Notes: a model not told the origin generated them from the sequence alone. DNA of 44,423 nucleotides from an uncultured Treponema sp. (GCA_937923945.1 CALDWC010000032.1:1-44423), one strand, 5' to 3'. Positions 1-8,243 are shown, counted from the first letter of the stretch. A program made the numbers and translations.

Positions 1-15
1 CAATAGACTAAGGAA

Positions 16-45
16 AGTCTCTAAAAACTGATGTTTTTAGAGACT
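16..45. repeat. Perfect 13-bp inverted repeat with a 4-nt loop
   Basis: The arms at 16-28 and 33-45 are perfectly complementary around a TGAT loop. No clear run of T follows on either strand, so this is a weak terminator candidate. It is the first of several palindromes packed into the 272-base gene-free stretch downstream of secA. Seen directly; function unknown. Confidence 0.6.
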
Positions 46-73
46 ACTTTTCAGTACCCACCTTTTAAATCTA

Positions 74-121
74 TTGTTTCGCAAATGTTCAGAGCCACTT
101 ATACTGAACATTGAGAAACAA
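74..121. repeat. Long imperfect hairpin
   Basis: An outer stem (74-80 with 115-121, 7 bp) and an inner stem (84-92 with 104-112, 9 bp) are separated by small mismatches and an 11-nt loop. The nearest gene is secA, which ends at 273. I see no reading frame here. It may be part of a composite non-coding repeat that includes the palindromes at 137-240. Confidence 0.5.
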
Positions 122-136
122 CGATGGAGATACTTT

Positions 137-240
137 GCTTCTGCAAAAAACTTTGCTTCGCAAAGTTACTTCTAAAATGGCGTCAAGCCTTTAATCAGCG
201 TTTCCTAAAGGCATGCGCCGTTTAATCAGTGTTTTATTTT
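137..240. repeat. Intergenic palindromic repeat, copy A
   Basis: This is one copy of a repeat family found at least three times in the window (also 4240-4326 and 6075-6133). It holds a small hairpin (149-156 with 160-167) next to a segment sharing the core GCCTTTAATCAGCGTTT with the other copies. A further local pairing joins 187-193 with 206-212. The copy lies directly behind the stop codon of secA. Copies A and C have the same order and orientation relative to a minus-strand gene end. Confidence 0.7.
145..167 (-). terminator. Intrinsic terminator downstream of secA, inside repeat copy A
   Basis: Read on the minus strand, an 8-bp stem AACTTTGC/GCAAAGTT with a 3-nt loop is followed directly by a run of six T. 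It lies about 105 nt past the secA stop. An almost identical hairpin and T-run follow ligA at 6075-6097, so the repeat family appears to carry a terminator module. Confidence 0.6.
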
Positions 241-272
241 AGAGTTGTAAGTATGGTAACCGCTACTCTCGT

Positions 273-3014
273 TTATCGCCCGTGACAGTATTTATATTTT
301 TTACCGCTGCCGCAGGGACAAGGATCGTTGCGTCCGACTTTTTCAAATGCGCGAACGACCTGCGCTTTATCCGGCTGACTTGCACGAGCAAGCGGAGATG
401 TATTGTCCGCCTGTGATGCCGCAAAACTGTCGGTTTCACGATGCGTCGCAACGCCCATCTGCGTTCTGCTCTGCGCTTCGTGCTCGCTTTCGGTGCTAAC
501 TTTGACCAAGGCAACGCGCGATGCAATCGTCATACGGATAGAATCAATCATCGTATCGAAGATATCAAAACCTTCATTTTTGTATTCAATGAGCGGATTT
601 TTTTGTCCATAGGAACGCAAGTATACCGCTTCACGTAAATTTTCAAGCGTTTCCAAATGGTCAAGCCATGCGCGATCGATAATATTAATATATTGAAAAC
701 GAATAAAAAAGTTTAAATTCTGTTCACCGGTTATTTTTTCCTTTTCAACAATCTCTTGTTTTATTGCATTGAAAATTGTTTCCGCAATATTCGGTGACTG
801 AGTAAATTTTTCATGATTGTTTTCCGTCAGCGTATATCCGAATTTTGATTTTAAATCACTGCGCAATGTTTCAAGTGCTTCATCAAATTCATTTCGTGCT
901 GCATGCTTTACTTGTTCCACGCTGTCGGTAATAAATTCTTGAATGCTCGTATAACATCGTTCCACCAAATGCTCATCTTCCAAAATTTTATCCCGCTCAC
1001 CGTAAATAAAATTCCGCTGCTCATTCAAAACGTCGTCGTATTCCAACAAGTGCTTTCGAATATCAAAGTTGCGCTCTTCGACTTTTTTTTGAGCTTTTTC
1101 AATCGCGGAGTTGAGCATCGAGTGTGCAATCGGCTCGCCTTTTTCAAGGCCGATTTTACCCATCATTCCTTTAAATCGCTCGCCGCCGAAAAGTCGCATC
1201 AAGTCGTCATCCAATGAAATGTAAAACTTTGAACGTCCCGGATCGCCTTGACGCCCCGAACGTCCGCGCAGCTGATTATCGATTCGGCGGCTTTCGTGGC
1301 GTTCCGTGCCGATAACGTACAAGCCTCCGACGCTTTTTACGTATTCGTAATCATCAATCCATTTTGCGGTTTCTTCATCAATGAGTTTTTCGAGATAATC
1401 GGGGTTCGGCTGATCTCCCGCCCGTTTTTTTGCACGAAATTCGGGGTTGCCGCCGAGCTTAATATCGGTACCGCGTCCCGCCATGTTTGTTGCAATAGTT
1501 ACCGCGCCTTTCGCACCGGCTTCCGCAATAATCAACGCTTCGCGGGCGTGGTTTTTCGCGTTCAATACTTCGTGGCGAATTCCGCGTTTTGTCAGCATTT
1601 TAGAAATAAGTTCCGACTTTTCTATAGAAGCCGTACCGACCAAAACCGGCTGTCCTTTTTCGTGAGCATTTTTTATTTCCGTACACAAGGCTTCCAGTTT
1701 TTCTTCTTCCGTTATGTAGACTTCGTCGTCTTCATCTTGTCGGGCAACGGGCAAGTTAGTCGGAATCACCACAACATCCAAGTTATAAATTTTTGCAAAC
1801 TCCGCCGCTTCCGTGTCGGCTGTTCCCGTCATACCGGAAAGTTTCGTATACATACGGAAAAAATTCTGGAATGTAATCGTCGCGAGCGTTCGGTTTCGCT
1901 GTGCAATGCGAATGTGTTCCTTTGCTTCAATTGCCTGATGCAGACCGTCACTGTACCGGCGTCCTTCCAAAATACGACCGGTAAATTCATCAACGATTTG
2001 CACTTGTCCGTCTGCAACAACGTAATCAACATCGATATGGAACAACAAATGCGCTTTCATCGCTTGCGTAAAATAATGAATGTACTCAAAGTTTTCTTCG
2101 TCAAACAAGCTACCCTTGATGAGATTATGCTTTTGCAAAATTTCTTCAATGTGGAGCATACCTTCATCGGTAAACGAAATGCGTTTATTTTTTTCATCAA
2201 CTTTGTAGTCGCCTTCGCATTTTTCGCCTTCCGCTTCATTCGGGTACTCACCCTGTTCGTTCTTTTTTACTTCGACGAGGGTTCCCAAAAGTTTATCGAC
2301 TTCAAAATAATTTTGCGTGTCATCTTCGGCTTGCCCTGAAATAATAAGCGGCGTTCGCGCTTCATCGATTAAAATCGAGTCAATTTCGTCAACAACGGCA
2401 AAATGAAATCCCCGTTGTACTTTATCCTGCAAACGAAGCTGCATATTATCACGCAGATAATCAAAACCCAATTCGTTGTTGGTACCGTAGGTTATATCGC
2501 ACGCATAGGCTTTTTTTCGGTTTTCATTATCCATGTTGGAAAGAACTGCGCCGACCGTCAACCCCAGATAATCATACACCGGACGCATCCATGCCGCGTC
2601 GCGCTCGGCGAGGTAATCGTTGACCGTTACGACATGAACGCCCTTACCGGTCAGGCTGTTTAAGTACACGGCGGCAACCGACATCAAGGTTTTACCTTCA
2701 CCGGTTTTCATTTCGACAATTTTACCGCTATGCAGTACGAGCGCACCCATAATTTGCACATCGTAGGGGCGTTCGCCCAAAACTCGCCGTGCCGCTTCGC
2801 GCGCCATCGCAAAAGCTTCCGGAATAAAGTTATCCAAACTTTCGCCTGCCTGATACCGCGTTTTAAATTCTTGCGTTTTATTTTTAAAATCTTCTTCCGT
2901 TAAAGATACTGCCCAACGTTCTTTTTCGTTAATTTGCTTTAAAGTAGGTAATAATGCTTTAATATCGCGCTCATGTTGCGAGCCGAATAATAATTTAATA
3001 AGTGAAAAACCCAT
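273..3014 (-). CDS. secA: Preprotein translocase ATPase SecA
   Basis: SecA is the ATPase motor that pushes unfolded preproteins through the SecYEG channel of the inner membrane. The 913-residue product has the Walker A motif MKTGEGKT at about residues 102-109, the DEAD-like box around VVDEID, the helicase motif II segment with TGTADTEA, and the cysteine-rich zinc-binding tail CPCGSGKKYKYCH at the C terminus. A reading frame extends to a TTG at 3050, but the ATG at 3014 gives the expected N terminus (MGFSLIKLLF). No usable Shine-Dalgarno precedes this ATG. Instead TATAAT ends 7 nt upstream, so the mRNA is probably leaderless. The gene follows lgt by 46 nt on the same strand and could also be reached by read-through from lgt. 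Identity is certain; the start is very likely. Confidence 0.97.
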   Translation of the reverse strand: MGFSLIKLLFGSQHERDIKALLPTLKQINEKERWAVSLTEEDFKNKTQEFKTRYQAGESLDNFIPEAFAMAREAARRVLGERPYDVQIMGALVLHSGKIVEMKTGEGKTLMSVAAVYLNSLTGKGVHVVTVNDYLAERDAAWMRPVYDYLGLTVGAVLSNMDNENRKKAYACDITYGTNNELGFDYLRDNMQLRLQDKVQRGFHFAVVDEIDSILIDEARTPLIISGQAEDDTQNYFEVDKLLGTLVEVKKNEQGEYPNEAEGEKCEGDYKVDEKNKRISFTDEGMLHIEEILQKHNLIKGSLFDEENFEYIHYFTQAMKAHLLFHIDVDYVVADGQVQIVDEFTGRILEGRRYSDGLHQAIEAKEHIRIAQRNRTLATITFQNFFRMYTKLSGMTGTADTEAAEFAKIYNLDVVVIPTNLPVARQDEDDEVYITEEEKLEALCTEIKNAHEKGQPVLVGTASIEKSELISKMLTKRGIRHEVLNAKNHAREALIIAEAGAKGAVTIATNMAGRGTDIKLGGNPEFRAKKRAGDQPNPDYLEKLIDEETAKWIDDYEYVKSVGGLYVIGTERHESRRIDNQLRGRSGRQGDPGRSKFYISLDDDLMRLFGGERFKGMMGKIGLEKGEPIAHSMLNSAIEKAQKKVEERNFDIRKHLLEYDDVLNEQRNFIYGERDKILEDEHLVERCYTSIQEFITDSVEQVKHAARNEFDEALETLRSDLKSKFGYTLTENNHEKFTQSPNIAETIFNAIKQEIVEKEKITGEQNLNFFIRFQYINIIDRAWLDHLETLENLREAVYLRSYGQKNPLIEYKNEGFDIFDTMIDSIRMTIASRVALVKVSTESEHEAQSRTQMGVATHRETDSFAASQADNTSPLARASQPDKAQVVRAFEKVGRNDPCPCGSGKKYKYCHGR

Positions 3015-3021
3015 ACCCTTT

Positions 3022-3050
3022 ATTATACTAAAATGGTGAAAAAAAAGCAA
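3022..3050 (-). promoter_or_regulatory. secA promoter, predicted to give a leaderless mRNA
   Basis: On the minus strand TTGCTT (3050-3045), a 17-nt spacer and TATAAT (3027-3022) are followed by only 7 nt before the secA ATG at 3014. Transcription would start at or within about 1-2 nt of the A of the start codon. The promoter occupies almost all of the lgt-secA gap. Confidence 0.6.
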
Positions 3051-3060
3051 TATTTTAAAA

Positions 3061-4050
3061 TTATTTACCGGTGCAAGGTGCTTGCTCCCGCTTATATTTG
3101 ATTTTCAGGACGATATACCAGAGAATACTACCGAGCATCATCAGCAAACACAGAATTTGTCCGGTCGAAATATTCAACACCGAAGTAAAACGAAAAATTT
3201 CCGTTGAATTAGGCGAAAACCGGTACCCGATATTAGCATCCGGTTGTCTGAAGTACTCAAGAAAAAAGCGAAAAAAACCGTACCCGAATGTATACATAAC
3301 AGCAAGAAATCCGTTGAACGGTTTTTTCTTTCGCAGCGCCCAAATGATGAGCCACAGGATAACTCCTTCAAAAAAAGCTTCGTAGAGTTGACTTGGATGC
3401 CGCGGTAAGTTTACCAACTGCGCACCGGCAGGAATATCGATGCCGCATTTTTGTGCAAATGCAGCAACCCACGGTTCCGCCGCCGAAAAGCGGTCGCTCG
3501 CCGGTGCTTGCGGAAAAATCATTCCGATCGGACTGGTCGTAATACGACCATACAGTTCACCGTTGCAAAAATTTCCCCAACGCCCGAAAGTATATCCGAG
3601 CGGAATCGAAGCTGCAATCGTATCCAAAAGCGGCAGCATTTCGTGTTTTGTAACGCGGCACCAAATGATTATTCCCAAAAGACCGCCGATAAAACCGCCG
3701 TGGTATGACATCCCCGCCCAGCCGGTAAAATGCATATCGCTGTCGAATGGCCAAAATATAAGCCAGGGATGCGTTAAATAAAATAACGTGTCATCATAAA
3801 TCAAACAGGAAGCAATGCGGGCACCCAGCACCAAGCCGAAAATACCTGCCATAAAAAAACCGGATTGATCATCTTCGGTAAAAGCAACGCCCGATTTAAA
3901 ATGCAGTTCGCCGTTTTTAACTTGCTTGGAAAAAAGCCAATACGCAACGCCAAATGCAACCAAATACATCAGTGCGTACCATCGCAAAAAGGGAACTCCG
4001 GGAATAATTTCCGGATGTAAAAACGACGGATAATTCAAATACAAAAACAT
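3061..4050 (-). CDS. lgt: Prolipoprotein diacylglyceryl transferase (Lgt)
   Basis: Lgt moves a diacylglyceryl group from phosphatidylglycerol to the lipobox cysteine of prolipoproteins, the first step of lipoprotein maturation in the inner membrane. The 329-residue product has the family signature GRWGNFCNGELYG at about 156-168, the conserved YHGG at about 116-119 and several hydrophobic membrane segments. The frame could start 5 codons earlier, but the ATG at 4050 has AAGGAG at a good distance and gives MFLYLNYPSF, so it is preferred. The protein is somewhat longer than E. coli Lgt (about 290) because of an insertion after the signature (roughly residues 170-215). secA lies 46 nt downstream; both serve protein export. 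Confidence 0.95.
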   Translation of the reverse strand: MFLYLNYPSFLHPEIIPGVPFLRWYALMYLVAFGVAYWLFSKQVKNGELHFKSGVAFTEDDQSGFFMAGIFGLVLGARIASCLIYDDTLFYLTHPWLIFWPFDSDMHFTGWAGMSYHGGFIGGLLGIIIWCRVTKHEMLPLLDTIAASIPLGYTFGRWGNFCNGELYGRITTSPIGMIFPQAPASDRFSAAEPWVAAFAQKCGIDIPAGAQLVNLPRHPSQLYEAFFEGVILWLIIWALRKKKPFNGFLAVMYTFGYGFFRFFLEYFRQPDANIGYRFSPNSTEIFRFTSVLNISTGQILCLLMMLGSILWYIVLKIKYKREQAPCTGK

Positions 4051-4096
4051 GGCAACTCCTTCCAATGGCGTTTATGGTGAACGCATAACGAAAAAC

Positions 4097-4124
4097 ATTA
4101 TAACGGTATTCTCTTTTTTTTCAA
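4097..4124 (-). promoter_or_regulatory. lgt promoter
   Basis: TTGAAA (4124-4119), a 16-nt spacer and TATAAT (4102-4097) lie about 46 nt before the lgt ATG. This leaves a normal leader with a Shine-Dalgarno, unlike the secA promoter downstream. Confidence 0.6.
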
Positions 4125-4239
4125 CGGTGATATTTGAGTAATTTTAAAAATAAAAATTCTCAATAAATATATAGCATTGAACACCTATACTTCAATACCG
4201 AAAATAATAATTTTATCCGCATCACTTTTTAAAATGCCC

Positions 4240-4326
4240 TTAGGAAACGCTGATTAAAGGCTTACCGCCGTTTAACAGCATTTCCTAATTGTTTTTCAAT
4301 TCTCAATTGAATTAATCAGTACCTCC
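4240..4326. repeat. Intergenic palindromic repeat, copy B
   Basis: Within the ~400-nt gap between pepT and lgt lies an imperfect palindrome: 4249-4258 (GCTGATTAAA) pairs with 4271-4279, flanked by complementary AGGAAA/TTTCCT arms. It is followed by a second segment (about 4297-4326) ending AATTAATCAGTACCTCC, which matches one arm of the hairpin at 29957-29998. This copy therefore joins both repeat types. The rest of the gap (4126-4239 and 4327-4447) shows no gene. Confidence 0.65.
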
Positions 4327-4447
4327 TTTAGTATACGCAAGTTTTACTAACTTGATAAATTTCAGGTCGGTAAAACTCGCTATTCGCTGTTATCATCTGC
4401 TGTCACTCATAAAAAATCCGTTTTCACAATATTTTGACAGCATAATA

Positions 4448-5716
4448 TCACAAGCTTGTTTTTTCTTTCACCAGTAGCTGCGCCAAGCACAAAAGTATTT
4501 CAACGTTTTTTGCCATCGATTGTATCGGCACATATTCAAACCGACCGTGAGCGTTTTCATACCCGGCTGAAAGATTCGGAGCCGGAAGTCCGCGCCACGA
4601 AAGCGCACTGCCGTCGGTGCCGCCTCGAAACGGTTCGTTTTTCGCTTCAAGCCCGCACATGTTAATTGCCTTGCGGAGATTTTCCACGAGATGCGGAAAA
4701 CGGTCGGTAACTTCTTTCATGCTGCGGTAAGTTTCTTTGATGGTAAGTTCCAACGTGCCTTCACCGTAGACCCTGTTTATTTTTGCCGCACAGTCGGTGA
4801 CAAACTTTTCACGGGCTGCAAATTTTTTGCTGTCATGATCACGGATAATAAGCGAAAGCCACGCCTGTTCGATTTCCGCCGAAACGGCAACCATATGATA
4901 AAAGCCTTGTCGACCTTCTGTTGTTTGCGGACGTTCGTCCGGTGGAAACAGATTCATAAATTCGGCGGCTATATCAACGGCGTTTTTCATTTTACCTTTT
5001 GCCGTTCCCGGATGCACCGAAAACCCGTGAATGACAATATCTGCTTCGGACGCATTAAACGTTTCATCGCAGTAATATCCGAGATAATCTCCGTCAATCG
5101 TGTAACAGGTCGGCACCCCGAACCGCTCAAGCGACAGGTCTTTTGCGAGACCGCCTACTTCTTCATCAGGAGTAAACGCAAGGCTGATGAGTCCGTGTTT
5201 AATTTCAGGGTGTTTTATCAAGTGTTCGACAAAAGTTATGATAGCAGCAATCGCCGCCTTGTCATCACCTCCGAGAAGGGTTGTTCCGTCCGTCAGCACT
5301 AGGTCGTTTCCGATATAGTTTTTGAGGTTGGGAAATTCGGATTCACGCATGACGATACCGAGTTCTTTGTTGAGAACGATGTCCCCGCCCCGATAGTTTT
5401 CCAGCAGCCGCGGTTTTACATCGAATCCTTTTGCGTCCGGCGACGTGTCAAGATGTGCGACAAGCCCTAGCGGCGAGCCTTGCCCGTCGGGTAGATTCGA
5501 ATGCAGCTTTGCATACAGCACACAAGTAGCCTCGTCCAGATACACATCGTCCGCACCGATTTTTATCAACTCGCGTTGCAGCTCCCGCGCCATATCAAAC
5601 TGGCACGCAGTTGTCGGCACGGTTGTAGAATCCCGCGAAGACTGCGACGGAATGCGGGCATAGCGCATAAGGCGTTCGGCAAGTATGTGATTGTATTCGT
5701 TCATGTTTTTTGTCAT
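4448..5716 (-). CDS. pepT: Peptidase T (tripeptide aminopeptidase)
   Basis: This is a cytoplasmic zinc metallopeptidase of the M20 family that removes the N-terminal residue of tripeptides, used in amino-acid scavenging. The 422-residue length is usual for PepT. Metal and catalytic motifs are present: AHLDTSPDAKG (H88, D90), LGGDDKAA (D151/D152) and FTPDEEVGG (E185/E186), with an intact dimerisation domain between the halves. Two start codons are possible (5716 and 5704). A promoter with consensus TTGACA whose -10 ends 6 nt before 5716 favours the first and suggests a leaderless mRNA, since no Shine-Dalgarno is visible. Confidence 0.95.
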   Translation of the reverse strand: MTKNMNEYNHILAERLMRYARIPSQSSRDSTTVPTTACQFDMARELQRELIKIGADDVYLDEATCVLYAKLHSNLPDGQGSPLGLVAHLDTSPDAKGFDVKPRLLENYRGGDIVLNKELGIVMRESEFPNLKNYIGNDLVLTDGTTLLGGDDKAAIAAIITFVEHLIKHPEIKHGLISLAFTPDEEVGGLAKDLSLERFGVPTCYTIDGDYLGYYCDETFNASEADIVIHGFSVHPGTAKGKMKNAVDIAAEFMNLFPPDERPQTTEGRQGFYHMVAVSAEIEQAWLSLIIRDHDSKKFAAREKFVTDCAAKINRVYGEGTLELTIKETYRSMKEVTDRFPHLVENLRKAINMCGLEAKNEPFRGGTDGSALSWRGLPAPNLSAGYENAHGRFEYVPIQSMAKNVEILLCLAQLLVKEKTSL

Positions 5717-5722
5717 ACCGAT

Positions 5723-5751
5723 AGCCTACACGCTTTTCAGTGTTCTGTCAA
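5723..5751 (-). promoter_or_regulatory. pepT promoter, predicted leaderless
   Basis: TTGACA (5751-5746) and TAGGCT (5728-5723) are 17 nt apart. The -10 ends 6 nt before the pepT ATG at 5716. The -35 is perfect; the -10 matches consensus at only three of six positions (T, A and the final T). Confidence 0.5.
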
Positions 5752-5821
5752 GAACAAGTTCGTGCCATCACCCGTAATTTTCTGCAATTATGTATATGCA
5801 GTGAACACATCATGAACGGGA

Positions 5822-6034
5822 ATGTATTATAGTAGTTCTCTGATTAAATCGAGCAATGTACTTCAAAACATTACAAGTCAAACAAACTTACTTGCAATGA
5901 ACGAATCGATTGAAGAGGTTCACGCAGGAGATGCCGACAAAGGTTTTGCTGTTGTTGCCGATGAAATCAGTAAACTCGCTGAAAACATGTTGGAAACTGA
6001 ACAAATAAACAAATACAAGAATACTGAAATTTAA
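5822..6034 (+). pseudogene. Remnant of a methyl-accepting chemotaxis protein
   Basis: The 70-codon frame encodes the conserved signalling tip of MCPs: NVLQNITSQTNLLAMN at about residues 13-28, then HAGDADKGFAVVADEI and KLAE. It aligns closely with the tip of the complete MCP at 24675-26477. Both sides are missing: no sensor, membrane or HAMP part precedes it and the C-terminal coiled coil is gone, replaced by unrelated sequence ending in a stop. Several tip residues that are Ala in the intact copy have changed (ASIEAA-like to ESIEEV). It cannot make a working receptor and is best read as a degraded fragment in the pepT-ligA gap. Confidence 0.8.
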
Positions 6035-6074
6035 GCGATATGGTAGTAACGAATCCTGCCCGTTTCGCTTTTGC

Positions 6075-6097
6075 AAAAAACTTTGCTTTGCAAAGTT
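6075..6097 (-). terminator. Intrinsic terminator downstream of ligA, inside repeat copy C
   Basis: On the minus strand an 8-bp stem AACTTTGC/GCAAAGTT with an AAA loop is followed by a T-run. It lies about 40 nt after the ligA stop and is nearly identical to the terminator after secA at 145-167. Confidence 0.65.
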
Positions 6098-6133
6098 GCT
6101 GATTAAACGGCGTCAAGCCTTTAATCAGCGTTT
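6075..6133. repeat. Intergenic palindromic repeat, copy C
   Basis: This copy has the terminator hairpin (6079-6097) joined to a second palindrome in which GCTGATTAAA (6098-6107) pairs perfectly with TTTAATCAGC (6120-6129). It begins only a few bases behind the ligA stop codon. It is the most symmetrical of the three related copies. Confidence 0.7.
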
Positions 6134-6136
6134 TCT

Positions 6137-8053
6137 TTACACCATTTGTAAAAATGTTTTTTCGTCAATGATGCTCACACCCAATTTTTGCGCTTTGAGA
6201 TTTTTTGCTGAACCGGAATCCGGCTCATTTGTAACCAAAAACGTCAAATCTTTTACGACGGAAGATTTAACGGCACCGCCTTTTTGTTTTACCAAACTTT
6301 CCGCTTGACTCCGCTTCATAGTCGCAAGTTCGCCGGTAAAGCAAAAACTTTTTCCCGAAAGCGGTAAATTATTTTCTCGCGGCTTAATCGTAATCGTTCC
6401 GCTTTTGATGAGCTCCTGCATTTCAGCACCGGCGGCTTGCATACCCTGCACCAAGTTATGCGCCATAATTTCCCCGAAGTTCGGAACTTGCGCAAGCTGC
6501 TCTTCCGTCGCCGCCAAAATTTTTTCGAGGCTATCATACCCCGCTTCAACCAATTTTCCCGCCATAACTTCACCGATTCCATCAATATCAAACCCCGCGA
6601 TAAACTGCTCCAGCGTGATTTCGCGTTTTGCATTGATGGAGGCGATGAGTTTTTGTGCGGAAATTTCGCCCATACGTTCAAGCACAGCAAGCTGATCCGC
6701 GCGTAGCCGGTAAATATCCGAAACGGAATGAAGCATACTCATTTCAAAAAGACGCGCCAAGATCGTTTTTCCGAACTCCTGAATGTCTAAAATGGCAATC
6801 CATTTTTCCAAACGATGGTGAATCAGCTTTTTACAATCAGGATTTGGACAGTACAACCGGCTGCCTTCATTTACCAACGCCGTGTGACAAGCGGAACAGG
6901 TATGCGGAAACGGAATATCGTATGCATCCGGCGGATTCGACACGAGGCTTTCAATTTTCGGAATAATCTCTCCGCGCTTGGTAACAATCACTTTGCTGCC
7001 TATTTTCAAGTCAAGCGAAGTAATAACGTTCGGGTTTGCCAAACTGGCACGCTTGACGGTCGTTCCCGCAAGTCGCACTGGATCAATAATCGCAATCGGT
7101 GTATACGTCGCACCCGACTCACTCCACTCAACTTCACGCACTGTTGATACGGCTTCCTGCAAACTGAACTTAAACGCAATTTGTTTTTCAGGTCGAGGTC
7201 GTGAAATATCCGCAATATCGATATCCCTGTTTTTTACCACCAACCCGTCAATATCAAAATCAAGCCCGTCGCGCAGCTGCATAACCGCAGCACGGTATGC
7301 AATTACTTCATCGGCGCTTTCACAAATTTTTTGTTCCACCACGGTAAAACCGAGCCGTTTCAGCCACGCAATTTTTTCCAACTCATCGGAAAAAAACTCG
7401 TTCGACAAAATTCCGCTCCGTGCATCCGCTTCCGAAAGCGCATCATAACAAATCACCGTTAAATGCTCGCTCCCCGTTCCGTCTTTGCGTTTCATCACAC
7501 CGTTTGTTGCATTCCGGCAATTCGCTTTATCGGCATAAAACGCTTTGTGAACGCTCCGCTTCATAATCACTTCGCCGCGGATACCGCCTGAAAAATTCAC
7601 CGCGCCGTTTTTATCCCGCAAGCGCAGCAAAACGCCTTCCATCTTTTTGACATTAGCGGTAATATCATCTCCGATCGTTCCGTTCCCACGCGTTACCGCT
7701 TTTACCAATTCACCGCGGCGATACTGCAATTCTAAACTCGCACCGTCCAACTTGTACTGCACGATAAAACGGTGAAACGACATTTTTGCCGCCCACTGTA
7801 AAAACTGCTCCGGGTTTGCCGCCTTTTCCTGACTTCCCATCGGAATAATGTGTTCCGCTTTTGCAAACCCCTCTCCCGTATCCACGCCCACCGTTTTAAA
7901 TAACGCATTTTGCGGATCCAGCTCTTTTAACTCGTCCCACAAAACATCGAAATCTTCGTCGCTGATTTCCGGCTGTTTATTATAGTACAAATCCTGATGG
8001 TACTTGATTTCTTTTTCCAGTTTTTGTATCCGTTTTTTCGTTGTATCCGCCAT
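6137..8053 (-). CDS. ligA: NAD+-dependent DNA ligase (LigA), divergent
   Basis: LigA seals nicks in DNA using NAD+ during replication and repair. The 638-residue protein shows the family order: Ia-like N-terminal domain, adenylation domain with the nucleophile lysine K101 in KLDG, the IRGEV motif, an OB fold, a four-cysteine zinc finger (CSAC...CPNPDC, about residues 408-430), helix-hairpin-helix repeats and a C-terminal BRCT domain (about 560-638). It is somewhat shorter than typical LigA (about 670). Some normally conserved positions differ: the Glu two residues before the catalytic Lys is Gln (VQYKLDG), RGDG is RGNG, and the PMLSL-type segment reads PMGSQEKA. The Shine-Dalgarno GAGGAA supports the start. 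A function as the main replicative ligase is likely but not proven, since a second ligase could exist elsewhere. Confidence 0.93.
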   Translation of the reverse strand: MADTTKKRIQKLEKEIKYHQDLYYNKQPEISDEDFDVLWDELKELDPQNALFKTVGVDTGEGFAKAEHIIPMGSQEKAANPEQFLQWAAKMSFHRFIVQYKLDGASLELQYRRGELVKAVTRGNGTIGDDITANVKKMEGVLLRLRDKNGAVNFSGGIRGEVIMKRSVHKAFYADKANCRNATNGVMKRKDGTGSEHLTVICYDALSEADARSGILSNEFFSDELEKIAWLKRLGFTVVEQKICESADEVIAYRAAVMQLRDGLDFDIDGLVVKNRDIDIADISRPRPEKQIAFKFSLQEAVSTVREVEWSESGATYTPIAIIDPVRLAGTTVKRASLANPNVITSLDLKIGSKVIVTKRGEIIPKIESLVSNPPDAYDIPFPHTCSACHTALVNEGSRLYCPNPDCKKLIHHRLEKWIAILDIQEFGKTILARLFEMSMLHSVSDIYRLRADQLAVLERMGEISAQKLIASINAKREITLEQFIAGFDIDGIGEVMAGKLVEAGYDSLEKILAATEEQLAQVPNFGEIMAHNLVQGMQAAGAEMQELIKSGTITIKPRENNLPLSGKSFCFTGELATMKRSQAESLVKQKGGAVKSSVVKDLTFLVTNEPDSGSAKNLKAQKLGVSIIDEKTFLQMV

Positions 8054-8115
8054 AAAAAAGATTCCTCAAAATTTTATGATTATTTTTTTAATCTTGCTTT
8101 TTTACGCAAAAAGGA

Positions 8116-8167
8116 CGCAGCCCGCATTCGGCAAAGCAATGCCGTACCGTCCAATACGCGGGCTGCG
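8116..8167. other. Strong nested inverted repeat between ppdK and ligA
   Basis: A perfect 10-bp GC-rich stem (CGCAGCCCGC at 8116-8125 with 8158-8167) encloses a second hairpin (8129-8133 with 8140-8144). It lies about 60 nt upstream of the ligA start on the minus strand and beyond the ppdK terminator. It could be a structured ligA leader, a small RNA or an extragenic palindrome. No reading frame with coding character was seen in 8054-8325. Confidence 0.5.
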
Positions 8168-8243
8168 AAGCCGTTTTCTCACCGGCGTTTCCCCTACACT
8201 TTTCCGTTTTTTACCGGTACGTTCCATGCTTTTTGCCTTTTAC

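Noticed and set aside
1248..2339. 363-codon open frame on the plus strand inside secA
   Set aside because: It is antisense to a clearly conserved secA frame, is rich in Phe and Cys with no domain pattern, and has no ribosome-binding site. It is a shadow frame caused by codon bias.
5782..5801. Small inverted repeat CTGCA...TGCAG upstream of the MCP fragment
   Set aside because: Only 5 bp with a 10-nt loop; expected by chance in this much sequence.
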